Part shown: piece after piece, positions 12,414 to 23,805 of the stretch | Numbering within the stretch: the first letter of the stretch is position 1 | Layout of the letters: each line of letters starts with the position of its first letter | Assembly: GCA_004802725.1 (NCBI GenBank) | Contig: SGPM01000055.1 | Coordinates: forward strand, 43,351-107,350 | Origin: Antrodiella citrinella | Lineage: Eukaryota > Basidiomycota > Agaricomycetes > Polyporales > Steccherinaceae | Direction of reading: 5' to 3' | DNA length: 64,000 nucleotides | The notes under the pieces: generated by a model | Database searches by the model: none | What the model saw: only the letters and a program-made list of their open reading frames with translations | What the model was told of the DNA's origin: nothing | Position numbers and translations under genes: made by a program

Positions 12414-14726
12414 CTATGACCACACATCCAGGAGCAGCCTACTCCTCTCCTTCAGTACCTTCAACTCCGCTACACCCTCAACCTCACCCGTTCCACCCTT
12501 CGCCTGGCCAAGGATCCTGCAAAGCGCTTCCTCGACACTCTTGCTCATGCTCTTTGCGTCTCCACAAATGTAGATGTAACCCTTGCCATTGAGGATAGCG
12601 TCGGCAATGGCCTCGGCGTCCTCCCAGATCAAGTCCTGAACGTAGATCTTGCTGCCGTCTGGCTTGAAGTTCTCGCGAGAGAACGCGCAGCGCATGGTGA
12701 ACTTGCCGTGGAGCTCCTTGGCGTAGGAATCCCACTCATCGCCGTACAGGAAGTCTTGAGTCGAAGTGCGCGAACCGAAGTAGAGGCGGATGTTGCCCCA
12801 GTCAGCGAGACCTTCGGGGCCATTCTTCTCGATGGTACGACGGGCCATGGCGACACGTTCCTGCACGAAACCTCGGAAAGGTGCGACACCCTATAGACGA
12901 AGACTTAGCTGTCATGATCATCGAAGGAGCATAAAAGTTTGACTTACAGTTCCCGGTCCAATCATGATGACTGGGCTCTTTGGATTTGTGGGTAGTCTGA
13001 AAGTCGAGCGACGAACGTGAATAGGTGCCTTGTAGATGGCCTCCGCCTTGTAAGCGCCTCTGGGGCCCTCGATCGCGTATGCTGGTGCAACGATAACCTT
13101 CGCCGTGGATGCGTCTGTGGGGCTGCTGACGAGCGAAGTGGTCTCGCCGTTGGAAGCAGCCTTGAGGTTGAGCAAGAAGTTGGAGCCGACACCATAGATC
13201 GAGCGTTGATCGACCTTGTCCGAGTTGGATTCGTACTTGAGAACGACGACTGTGATGTGGATGTGATTCGGGTAGAGCTTCGGTGACGAAGAGATGGAGT
13301 AGAACCGGGGCTGGAGACGGGTAATCGAAGAGATGATGATATCGAAAGGTATCTTCCATGAAGTCGTGTTAGCCGGGGTAGGCAGTGCCTTGAGGTCGTC
13401 CTTAGCAGCAAACTGAAGAACCTCTCCGAGCTTGAGACATCCCTCAGCAACGACAGCATTGTACTCCTCCTTATTAGTGCTGAGAGTCTTGAGTGTAGCT
13501 TCAGACTCGGGGTTAGGGGCAAACTTGGACAAGACACCGAGCATTTGACGACCTGCGACGGCGCTGATATCGATGTAATAACGGAGAACCGTAACGTAGG
13601 TAGTGGGGACAGGGAATGGAACCTTGGCGAGTGCAGGGTCTAATGACTCGATGCTAATGACAGTGTCCTTCTTGTCATGCAGGCCAAGTGCGCAGAGCAG
13701 ACGCTCGACCTCGACCTCAGCGTTAGAGGGCCAGACACCAACGTGATCACCGTGTTGATAGGTCATGCCGGATCCTTCAATACTGAGCTCGACGTGCACG
13801 CAGTGACGGTCGGCACCATCTGCGAAGAGCTCGCGGGCTGTGGAGATGGTGGCGGGGAAAGGGTTCTTGGCGTCGTGAATCCCACGGGACTTGGTCAAGG
13901 CACGAGCGGACAACTCTCCCAGATAAACCTTCTCCGCGGGGTAATCCTGCACCTCGGAAACGACGAAGTCTGGGGTGTCACCACCCTGACCCTCCTCGAC
14001 GTTCATAGCCTTGGCGAAAGCCTCCCACATACCATCCTTCCAGGCGAGGTAGTCCTCTTCCATACTCTTGTCGTCATCACCCTCGCCACGTTCACCCATC
14101 CTGACGGCACCCATCTTGGCCAAATCTCCGTCAACGTTCCTGGAGATGACATTGTAGTGCTCGTAAGTCTTGTTACCGAGACCGAAGACAACATATTTGA
14201 GGCCGGGAAGTTTGTGCTCGCCGTTGGAGAACTCGAAGGAATCGTCGGAGAGTTTCTGGCAGAGTTCGACGGCATTATCCGTGGGCTCACCCTCACCGTA
14301 GGTGGCCATGACGAAGATGACGCAGGAGTTCTCGGGGATTTGGTCGAGGTTCTCGAAGTCATATTCCTCGGGATCGCAAACGAGGGACGCGAGACCGAAC
14401 TTGGACTTTGCTTCCTTTGCCAGACGAATAGCGTACTCCTCCGCAGTACCCGTTTGTGAGCCGTAGAAAATGACCACCCGTTTGTTCTGTTTGAAACGTC
14501 AGAAACAATTGGAAAAGAGGCGCGCGTGATGTGTACGACTTACACCATCCTTCATTTTCGCGATGAAGTCGCGGGGATTGCCACCACCGGTGGCCTGCTT
14601 GGTGGCAGGAGTGGGCGGGGCATTGGACTTTGATGCTGCGAAGATTTGGTCTTTGAAGAGGTACACGGCGGCAAAGACGACACCGAGAACGAGGATAAGG
14701 ATGTCCGAAGACGAAGCGACTGCCAT
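12414..14726 (-). CDS. cpr: NADPH-cytochrome P450 reductase
   Basis: Transfers electrons from NADPH through FAD and FMN to microsomal P450s, squalene epoxidase and others. The start MAVASSSDILILVLGVV gives an N-terminal membrane anchor at about residues 8-25. The flavodoxin domain starts with the FMN-binding YGSQTGTAEEYA and continues with ATYGEGEPTDNA and FGLGNKTYEHYN. The FAD domain carries PRFYSISSS, and the NADP domain carries MIGPGTGVAPFRGF, then FGSR and YICGDAKSM. The C terminus is DVWS: the penultimate Trp is the residue that stacks on FAD in this family. Two 57 nt introns were located (12891-12947 and 14487-14543), giving a 732-residue protein, a normal length. The rest is one long exon. 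The family call is essentially certain. Confidence 0.97.
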
Positions 14727-15040
14727 GGTTGCTAGACCGATGGGGTCGGGGGACGTGGGGGGCAACGACGACGGTGTGACGGTGAGGAGGAGGATGAGGT
14801 AGTCTAGACGAAAGACCGGGGACCAGGTCCTGAGCCAAGACGGGTGAATATATATGATACGTGGAGGCCAAAAGATGTTAGACAATCTTCAAGTGGGCCC
14901 ACAGCATCTCATTACGTAATGCATGTCAGCCACACCGACCGGCGACCTCGGCGCAGTCAACTTTGCCCGTCGCCGATCGCACACCTCATTTCACGGTCCT
15001 CTCGGAAACATACATATCATGAACACAAAACATATCATAG
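14727..15040. other. Promoter side of the P450 reductase gene
   Basis: About 310 nt between the SET gene 3' end and the reductase ATG. TATATATGAT at about 14851-14860, some 130 nt before the ATG, is a possible TATA element. Nothing else was recognised. Confidence 0.4.
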
Positions 15041-16676
15041 CTACGACAATGGACCATGCACAGTTTCGTGTCGTCGAAGTCCCCACATCCGGTGATTCAT
15101 TGGGTGCGCTACAATCTTCGCCATCTCTCCCACCTGCGCACTGTCACGGCCTAGCTCATACCCATACCATTCTCGAGCAGTCTCCGCCCACGATACCGTC
15201 GCTTGGGTACTGCATGCCCGATACATGAATCACATCGAGTTGCAACGCCACATACCAGTCCAGTCAATAATCACGCGGCAGCCACAAAGATTGAAGACCA
15301 CTCACTCTGAATGTGACGCCGCCACCCATAGCGCATCGGCCGCTAGCTGTCCTCGCTCGCTCCAGTAGCCCTCCTCGTCCCCAAGAGCCCATATTTCACG
15401 CGCTATGGCAGTCGCCTCCCGGCCACTGATCTCATTGTTTCCCCATCTGGCGAATTGACTGTTGAGCTCCGTCATCTTCACCAGACGGACATCCGACGCT
15501 TGGGATAGTTCGTCCGGCAAGGTACAGACAGAACAGTCGCATTCAAAGTCATACAGCGATTGGAGATACTGTCTGTGGACACAGGTGAGAAGCATGTGCG
15601 TCATGTTAAACACGTGAACGCAGTTCGCGCACCTCCGCTGGCTCCGGGGTTTCTTCGTATCGGTGTATGTCGTAAGGAGTTCCTGATAAATAGAAGCTGT
15701 ATGAGCCAATTGCCGTTGTGTAGCAAGGACCGACCGTCCGCGCCAGGTACTGACCTCACCCGCTTCGATGTTCTTCAGAGCGTGCACGACGAGCGCTCCC
15801 TCGCTCTCACGCCAAGTATAAACTGCATTGAACGCTTTCGAACAGCCATGATTCAGCCTGGCTGTCCGAGGGAAAATTCCAGAGTCACTTCCTGCAGATA
15901 TCGAATTTGTTTGAAAAATTGCTAGCGCGAATGCTTCGTTGTATTCAACGGAACGAGGCTCAAGGTCGGTGGGCATATGGACATATGAAAGGTTGTAGTA
16001 TTTCTGACGCTGACGCGGGGTCAAGAGGGAGAGCTTTGATAATAGGACGGCTCCAGGTGAGGTATGGACTATGCGATCGAACGCAAGTGACATCAGCTGA
16101 AGGGTCGGGAACTTTGTACATTACGGACCTCTATTTGGCACGACGAACAAGGGTTCCTCATACAGAATCCGTTCACCTCGCTGCTTCTGTCAATCGCTTG
16201 CGCAGGGCGGTGAGGGGAAATCTTACAGTGATATTTCGGATTGCAATGGCGCCTTTGCCCTTGCCGGGAAGGTCAACCACAGCAAATGGTTGCTTCAATT
16301 CGTCGACATCCATGGATGCTATGGCAGGTGCATCGAATAGAAAGTATGTGTAATAGACATACAGTAGACCAGCTACTCCTCCGATGAGAAGAAGGTAGTT
16401 GAAAACGCGTCGTACAATCAACTGGAATGGATACAGTCGCGTCAATGCTGTGTCAAACTCTCGAGCAAGACCGCCAAGGCGTGCAGGCAAACGCACCAAA
16501 CCATCGTTGGTATCTGGCATAGACCGTATCTCAGATGACAAACTTGCTGTCAGGTCCTTCGAAACGACATCGGTAGACTGGTTCTTTGCACTGCGTTGAC
16601 GCGCAGACATGTTCGAAATTCCGTTGGTAACAGAAGGAGAGGGGCAAAGCGCGTCTCGACTCTCCACCGCCGACAT
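15041..16676 (-). CDS. SET-domain protein with an N-terminal membrane anchor
   Basis: A SMYD-like fungal SET protein, a putative protein-lysine methyltransferase. The first exon (ATG at 16676 or, in frame, 16612) encodes a hydrophilic stretch, then a strong transmembrane helix (FNYLLLIGGVAGLLYVYYTY) before the SET start FAVVDLPGKGKGAIAIRNI. Spliced exons add RGERILYEEPLFVVPNR, the SET core RLNHGCSKAFNAVYTWRE and ELLTTYTD, and the post-SET cysteines FECDCSVC. Reading to the TGA near 15302 gives a short end. A strong GTGAGT donor at 15305 and acceptor at 15210 instead join a last exon (WAETAREWYGYELG ... MWGLRR) ending at 15041, and that helical tail fits the family. One intron (about 60 nt, donor GTCCGT) near 16060-16125 is less certain. 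The substrate is unknown. Confidence 0.8.
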
Positions 16677-16939
16677 GAGTCCGTTTCAAACATCAACGAA
16701 ACATGAACTCCAAGCGGCCATGTTGTGGCACAGCAATCTCGGCAACTGCCGTCTAAGAAGGAGGCACGTGATGAGACACGTCGACAGTGATCGGGGCTGA
16801 AGTGGCTGAAGTGCGAGTTCATCATCATCTCGCTCATTTTCTCCTTTGACTCCTGCACTCCTTTGCTCGGTGACTACGCGGATCGTATCCCTGGTCATCC
16901 CTCTTCCATTCCTTCTTATTTGTAGATCGAGGGGACACG

Positions 16940-18422
16940 ATGTCGTTCATGCGGTGAGTACAACAATGATGAACGAGCACTAGCTGCAGCATTGACGCTA
17001 TCACGTCTAGACTTGCGCTATGCGTGGCTGGAGTGTACTCTATGTTTCTGGTAAGTTGAAACTTTATCTGAGGTGTACTTATCATGCTCATACTGGCCTC
17101 GTAGCTTTGGGCAATAGCTCAAGAACGCTGTACGTTTCTTGTACACCTTGTGCAAATTGCGACCCACAGCTCATCTCCGGAACCCTGCAGTGTCGGTTCC
17201 CTTCCAATCTCTAGACGGCACTTCAGCCGACAAATTTCGCTCCCCACTCTTCTTGGGAACATGTCAGAGCGCACTCAGCTCCCTCTCGGCCCTGATATAT
17301 ATCTTGTTTCGAAGAAGACACAATCAGAGTATTTCTCAAATACTCGGGATTGATTCCGCTCCTTCTCCGCAACCTACTGTCAATGGAAACGGCAAAGCAA
17401 ACGGAGTAGCAAACGGAAAGACACATACGAACGGGCATGCCAACCACGACAAACTTTCGACGCGTTTTAGCACACAATCCCTTCTACTCCGCTACCTGCA
17501 ATGCTCCGTCTTTATCACCTCTGCCGCCCCGTTCGGCTTTGCCGCGCTGTCTTACATCACATATCCCGCCATGGTCTTGGGGAAATCATGCAAACTCGTA
17601 CCCGTTATGCTCATGAATGTCCTCATGTACCGACGTAAGTTCGCCCCGCACAAATACCTCGTCGTTGCGATGGTCACCGCCGGAATAACCATGTTCATGG
17701 GCTTCGGAGAGGAAAAGCCCTCGAAATCTCATTCCTCCTCGAAGAATGGCAACGGGGAACTGTCGATGTCGACGCAGGCCATCGGCCTAGTGTATCTGCT
17801 CATCAACCTCGCCATTGACGGAGCTACAAACTCGACTCAGGACGAGATCTTCGCGAGGTACAAGGTGACTGGGCAGCAGATGATGTTCTGGATCAACCTC
17901 TTCTGCACCGTCTTGACTTCCATCATCTCTGTCCTCCCATTGCCGTACATCCCAGTCCTCCACCCATCCGACTCCGGAACCGAGCTAAGCGGCGCCCTGG
18001 AATTCATCAGGACACATCCCAGTGTGAAGATCCCCCTATTACAGTTTTCGTTGACGGGCGCGTTAGGGCAACTGTTCATTTTCGAAACGCTGCAACATTT
18101 CGGATCGTTGACTTTGGTGTAAGTGGCATTGTGCTTTCGCGCGCGCTGCTTCTTACGCGTTCTCCCGGCAGGACGATCACGTTGACGAGAAAGCTGTTTA
18201 CGATGCTGCTTTCTGTCATGGTTTATAACCATAAGCTGACACCCGGCCAGTGGGGTGGTGCTGCTGTTGTGTTTGCCGGTATCTCTGTAGAAGCATGGGT
18301 TAAACGGAAAGGTAAGTCTGGGCTCTGAAATTTGTGTCATAGCATCTCTAAACACCGAGATAGACGTACACGCGAAGCGCGTCATTCAAGAAAAGGAGAA
18401 AGCCAAGATCAAAACATTGTAG
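16940..18422 (+). CDS. HUT1: UDP-galactose transporter homologue HUT1 (UAA/SLC35B1 family)
   Basis: A polytopic nucleotide-sugar transporter-like protein of the ER/Golgi membrane. Tiny 5' exons encode MSFMR, then [13 protein letters not shown], then LWAIAQERL; the QER motif after the first helix is typical of the family. The main exon begins [15 protein letters not shown], carries a low-complexity NG/TNG-rich loop ([14 protein letters not shown]), then the family core [17 protein letters not shown] and the loop [11 protein letters not shown]. The final exons encode [25 protein letters not shown] and a lysine-rich C terminus ending KAKIKTL, suited to ER retention. TAG lies at 18420-18422. The gene is divergent from the SET gene, 263 nt apart. 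The family is clear; the transported substrate is inferred from yeast. Confidence 0.93.
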
Positions 18423-18760
18423 ATGCGAAACCAAATAACTTATTCTATCCTTGTTCTCTGCTGGAGGTGTGTCGATGGAACGGTGGCCATGAGACAAAGA
18501 TTATGTATACCACACCATAGACAGGAGTTAATGCCACATCTGCGCCATCGTCGTGTCTCACATGTCAGTCGTCCTGTACAATATTGTTTTATTTCATAGA
18601 CTACGATTGCACGGATCAGTGGCATCAATAAGGACCCCCTATGATATGGACGATAGCGTAAACAATGGAAGTATGGTTGTAAGGTAGACACGGTGGGTTC
18701 AAGAAGAAAAGCAAGAAGAACAGGTCCAAATCCGAATGAAACACAAGAGCGGGGGTGCAA
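18423..18760. other. Convergent 3' region between HUT1 and the STYX-like gene
   Basis: No exon or repeat was recognised. It probably holds the 3' UTRs and poly(A) signals of both genes. Confidence 0.5.
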
Positions 18761-19835
18761 TTACGATTGCATAGCATCTTCCTCTTCCTCGTCGCATTCT
18801 ACTAGAAGCCGTTTACGGTCGTGGTTGCTGTAAGAAAGACTAGTCAGGATCTGAAGCAGCAGGAGGACCAGGACGCGTCATACCGAGATTCGACGTCATC
18901 ATCTTCATCATCCTCCCGCTTACGCCGCGTAGATACAATTCGCTGCTGTTGCGGGAACTTTTGAATAGCAAGACCAGCCTTATAGATGGACTCGTATTCC
19001 TACAAAGAACGCAATGAGGTGTGAGTCGATCGACCAAGACGCGTCGATCTTACTGACCTTGATCTGAGTCAGGAAGCCTCCATTGGGTGATATACAATAC
19101 CGTCGGTTTTGTACAAGATGCAGGGCATCTTCCCATGACAGCTGATAATGTTGCATGACATACATTACCACGAAAGCCGGGGAGAGACTGATGCCGCCTA
19201 TGACACCGAGGTGAGACTTATCGGGATGTAGGACCATAGAGCCACATACCATTACAATGCACCAACGTTCGTCCGTTCTGCCTGGCTCCCGAGTCAATGA
19301 ACTCCTTTGCACTGAGAGCAACATCAACAATCTCCATAGCGATGCCGGCAGAGAGTGTACGTACTCGGGAAACATTCGTATGAGGTTCTGCTCCTCGGTA
19401 TCCTCGACATTCAGAGTCATGTACTGGAATTTCTCCGGGAACCGAGGACGAACAGCAAAGGCCTCCTTCACGTCGCGTATACAAAGGCTATGGACGAACG
19501 CGCCGATCACAAGTGGCGTCGCGAGTCAGTCTGTGGCCATTGGAGAGGGTGAGGTACGCGGTACGTACATGTGTGTGATTCCAAGTGCCTGCAACGTCTC
19601 CAGTGACTTCGATGCTTGCAGAGGCCCAAGGAAGAGGTGAGGCAGGATCTCCTGACATCGTCTGCGCATATCATAGCTAGAAAAGAGTGAAGTAGTCAAT
19701 GGATGGATATACGATCGCGGGGAGTGGGCGTGTATGTACATACCTCCACTCGTCGCCGGGTCCTTGAATAAGTTCTCTAAGCTGTTCCTCTGAGATGCCC
19801 ATCTGGGACTGCGGCGGGAGGATGGCGGCGGACAT
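18761..19835 (-). CDS. STYX-like dual-specificity pseudophosphatase
   Basis: A DSP-fold protein of the STYX branch. The spliced protein starts MSAAILPPQSQMGISEEQL and continues ILPHLFLGPLQASKSLETL, then ILCIRDVKEAF, then LNVEDTEEQNLIRMFPD. The P-loop is assembled over an intron (CATTGTAATG, then GTATGT ... ATAG, then GCGGC) to read HCNGGISLSPAF. The catalytic Cys is present, but the signature Arg of HCxxGxxRS is Leu, so classical phosphatase activity is unlikely; human STYX instead lost the Cys. The core ends NGGFLTQIKEYESIYKAG, followed by a basic, then acidic tail (RREDDEDDDV type) ending DAMQS at 18761. Five introns were seen. It shares a 156 nt divergent promoter with SHE9. It may bind phosphoproteins rather than hydrolyse them. 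Confidence 0.85.
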
Positions 19836-19991
19836 GGTGGTAGAGAGTCAAGGTAGGTACTACAGTGGCTGGCCTGGCTGAGACCGAGAGAGAGTGGCCA
19901 GGTACATACGCGCCGGCGGGTATTAGGTAATCGATCGTACACAGTTTAGCATTGTCCATTTCACAAACGCTCTTGGTCCTATTCTCTGTCA

Positions 19992-21195
19992 ATGCCACCA
20001 TCCTCCCTCTTCCGTGCTCGAATCCCACCTTTGCGACCGCGATTCATTCAACGGGCACCTTTATCTCGTGGATATGTCACTCTTCCGCCCAAACCCACCG
20101 ATGAGGCCAGCTCCGACCCTTCACCCGAGCCTTTGAATACACCGAAGCCAGAGGGCGGTCCAACGCGAGAGCAGCGGGTGGAAGATTTCAAACAACTTTT
20201 GAAGGACTGGACAGAGCGTACTTTCATTGGGATACGTCACAGAGCCGACGATTACACTGCCCAAGCCGCAACTACATTCGCACAGCTCGGCAGTGAACTC
20301 AACAAAGTCACCGGGTACGGAGAGATAGATCTGCTAAAGAAACGCGTCGTAGCGCAAGGTACGTCTTCTTCTCACCCCCTTATACCTTCTTCTGACGTGC
20401 AGTACAGAACAGCGCATCGATGCCGCAAGGCAAGCAGCTCGGGAAGCTAAGGAAGAGTACGACAAGGCCGTTGTACAACGTGCCAACTCACAGCGCGAAG
20501 TCAATGACCTGCTGCAACGCAAACACAATTGGACGGACGAAGACGTCGGCCGCTTCACCTCTCTTGTCCGCCAAGACCACCTCTACGAGCAGAATGAAGC
20601 TCGCGCCAAAGCCGCTTCTGCGCTCACCGAAACCGAAGTCGAGCGGGAGTTCTCGGAGCTCATGCGTGTCATCCTACATCGATATCACGAGGAGCAGATC
20701 TGGTCAGACAAGATCAGGAGCGTGTCCACCTATGGTTCGCTCACAGTCTTGGGGCTGAACTTGCTGGTGTTTATCGTGGCTATATTGTTCGTTGAGCCAT
20801 GGAAGAGGCGGAAGCTGGCACAGACGTTTGAGAGGAAGGTGGAGGAGATGACGACAGCGACCACGGCTGCGTATGATGAGCGGACAAAGGAGCTTTCGTC
20901 ACGCATGGACAAGCAGGACGAAACGCTGTTTGATATGACGCGGGTTCTCCACCACTTTGCCGCTCCGACTGCGGCTATTCTTGCACACGAAGAATCTCTA
21001 TCCAGCGTCGAGGTCGACGCACCACGACTTCCCCCAACACCGGCGGGTGAAGAATTGGGAGAGGCCCATCCTACAACTGTTCCCGTATCGTGGCTGCCAG
21101 CTTTGTATGGCGACGATTTGCGGTGGCTGGTCCTCGGTACTTCTCTGACCGCGACCGCAGTGGGTTGGCTAGCGCGAGGGTGGTACGGTCGATAA
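19992..21195 (+). CDS. SHE9: SHE9/MDM33 mitochondrial inner-membrane protein
   Basis: An inner-membrane protein that affects cristae and organelle shape. The N terminus MPPSSLFRARIPPLRPRF is Arg-rich with no acidic residues, a good mitochondrial presequence. The conserved core follows: EQRVEDFKQLLKDWTERTF, a long coiled coil (EQRIDAARQAAREAKEEYD) and the signature NWTDEDVGRFTSLVRQDH. A first transmembrane helix is at LTVLGLNLLVFIVAILF. A second coiled coil (AQTFERKVEEM) and a C-terminal helix (LRWLVLGTSLTATAVGWLA) follow. One intron lies at about 20360-20405; its acceptor must be the downstream TACAG for the frame to give AQEQRID. The order of modules and the length of about 385 residues match SHE9. 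Confidence 0.92.
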
Positions 21196-22399
21196 CACTA
21201 GTTATTGACTGTGTCCCAATACACTAGAAACGTGTCGTAAATTAACACTACAGTCAGTGTGACCATGGAACAGACTAGATGACACGGATATCTTGATCTT
21301 CCTCCCTTGATCTTCCTCTCTAGACACGAAGAGTACGAGACTGGTCGTTCTGCTGGTAACACGCGCAGGAATATCAAGCGCAATAATAGGTCCAAAGACC
21401 AGATGTCGACTTTTCTCGAACTCACGATCTCGAAGCAAGAGCTGTACATTTCCTGCCAAGCCTGATCTACCTCTGGGGAGGTGTCGGCTTGTCAGACCGC
21501 CCTCGCCGAAACACATGCTCGAGACCTTGGGTATGTCCTCGAGGGTTTCTTGTGTAAGTGATGTTAATTAGACGTTGTTCAACATGTGAAACTCACAACA
21601 CAGGCTTCATCCATGGATTAAGGACCAAGAATATTTGAGTCACATGAGTGCCTACTATGAAGAGCGCGTGTCTACGTTGTACTTTGGTCCAGATCCTCGG
21701 TGACGGAGAGGGTAGGCGTGTGTGTACTGGTCACTGGCACCCTGGACATAGTGAAGTGGATCGGGTCAGCATCTTGACGTTGTTGTCTTAATTTGAATGT
21801 TGCAAGGGTCATCTCGGCGCAACACAGCGGCGGAGCATCAGACGAAAACGAAACCCCATCTCCTCCTTCCTCTTTACCGTACGTTCGCTCTTCGAGGTGT
21901 TGCCGAGGTTTTGCAGATATTGCAGAAGCATCGGGGGGATTTGAAGTCCTACGATTCTTTCGTTTAAATTCCCTAGGTCATGTATCTTTCTCATGTGGGT
22001 GGTGTTATAGATTTCATCTTTTGGCTGGAGATGATTTGTCCCAGCGCGTTCTACACGCGTACGGTGCTCCTTAGCCTAATAAGACCAGCTCTTCTGCACG
22101 CCAAAAGCGTCTCATTCGTCAGAGTGACGCATACCTGGTCTACATACGCAGGACAACCAGATTTGTACGGGGTCCACGTTACTTTAAACAATCCCAGTGC
22201 ACGAACCGTCGACGTCTACAGCTGAAGGAAGGACCTACGCCGTCGCGTGCGACTTCGTGCAAAACTCGACAGGGCGATGACAGGTCCGATAACATGTCCA
22301 ACAGCTTGCGATTGTCGACCTCCTGGGTAGAAGAGTATCGGCCTTGCATACTGTACTCTCCTTATCACCTGCGAGGTCCGGGCAAATGCAAGCGGCAAA
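21196..22399. other. Region of uncertain coding content between SHE9 and the methyltransferase
   Basis: No known family was recognised. A minus frame at 21202-21600 (RDREFEKSRHLVFG, then IPARVTSRTTSLVLF) has protein-like composition and could be the last exon of an unrecognised minus-strand gene, with a possible donor/acceptor pair near 21545-21600. A plus frame of 93 codons at 21793-22074 is not supported by exon partners. If a gene is here, its 5' part is not obvious. Confidence 0.3.
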
Positions 22400-23668
22400 T
22401 CAAGGTATATTCACGCTTCGATACACGCGACAATGTACTCTGTGGAGCATTCGCGTCAGCATAGGTCAGTCAACGAATGGTCTCGGACGACGTGCTCACC
22501 TATCTTGTAAGAACTCGCCGTCGGATCGGGTCATTGGACACTCTGTCCATTCGTCTGCATCCCACTTTACCCATCCCCAACCGAGTTTCATCTAAGAGAT
22601 GTCATTTAACGGCTAGAAGATAGATGAGCATACACTTCAACGCACCTCCGGCTTCTTATGCGGCGCAAGTACGACAAGCCAGCGGGATCTCAGACTGTGT
22701 AATTGCTCGATGCAGTTTCAGGCTGATTAGGATAAAGAGCGTACCTTATTTCCCACAGCAGGGCAAATAGCTCAGAAGGCGAGTCGATGAGATGAAGGGC
22801 GAATGAACAGATTGTCATCTCAACGGCTTGGTTTGGAAGGTCTGACTCTGCTTCTTGTTCAGCCTCCTCTGAGGTAACGGGATGCGGAACAGGAGCAGAA
22901 TCCTTCAGTTGGTCGGCAAGGGCACCGTCCGCAATATCCTGGAACGTCCACGTTGAGCAACTCAGCGTTGTTCGTGTTTTGAACGCTTCTGCTGTGAACT
23001 GCATCGAATACGTGAGTTTTAGTGAAACCAAGTCGCGACTACTGTTTGCGCACGGGATCTGCAGCTAGAATCTGAGGTGTAGGCAGCTCTGCGCTCAACG
23101 TCGGAGGATCAGGTAGCATACTCTTCTTCCGAGGTATCGACACAGCCGGCCTGGAAGAACAGGATGCAGATGCCTTTCCTTGTTTCCACCATTCCATAAA
23201 CGCGATGGTAGCTTCTCCGCTGCATTTCATAGACAATTAGTTGCGAATCAAGGAAGACACGATGGTGGTCTCTTGCCTGCCTTGATAGACTGCCATGAGT
23301 GTGACTTTCAAGGCGTGCATAATAGATAGGGCTGACCACAAGCCATGTCGAACATGCATACCCTTTCTATCCCAATCCTTTTCTTCTCCTCCTGCCACCA
23401 TCTACGCCGACGCTGAGCATGAATTTGAGCAAACCATATTCTATTCCATACCTGTTCAACCAATTAAACACACATGCACGCACTCCCGGGAAATGAGGAT
23501 TGCGATACGTCGCTCCCACTTTTTTGTAATACTGTTCAGGATGTGTTCAGTAGGTGAAATACGCAGGTTTCCTTTGGTGCTCACATCGTCCACACCATGC
23601 TCAGCATAGTTGTCTCTCATGGAGATCTTTATATTGCCGGACACTGCTTCTCTGTTTCCTCGAGACAT
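22400..23668 (-). CDS. SAM-dependent methyltransferase-like protein
   Basis: The start MSRGNREAVSGNIKI is followed by MRDNYAEHGVDD and, after an intron, YYKKVGATYRNPHFPGV. Next come WLNRWWQEEKKR and the SAM-binding motif I, VCMFDMACG, which continues in the next exon as SGEATIAFMEWW. Later exons give QILAADPFTAEAFKTRTTL, CSTWTFQDIADGALADQL and VEMTICSFALHLIDSP (motifs II-IV of the Rossmann fold), then RWLVVLAPHKKPE, KLGWGWVKWDADEWTE and a C terminus HCRVYRSVNIP with TGA at 22400-22402. These pieces look like one fungal class I methyltransferase family. The join inside motif I is not clean: a 1 nt phase conflict must be solved by an extra mini-exon or an unusual splice. The substrate is unknown. 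The gene is divergent from the HIT gene with 137 nt between starts. Confidence 0.78.
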
Positions 23669-23805
23669 ATCGCGAGGACGTTATCGGTGTTACGAAAGCT
23701 ATAGGAGACGGTGTGATCGCTGCAGAAGACGAAGCTTGTAAGTCGGCGCTTCTCTCCTTCTGCATCTCCTTCATCTCGCGGTACCCTCATATTACTTTAC
23801 TTTCA

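Noticed and set aside
13677..14459. 260-codon open frame on plus
   Set aside because: Antisense shadow of the P450 reductase flavodoxin and FAD domains.
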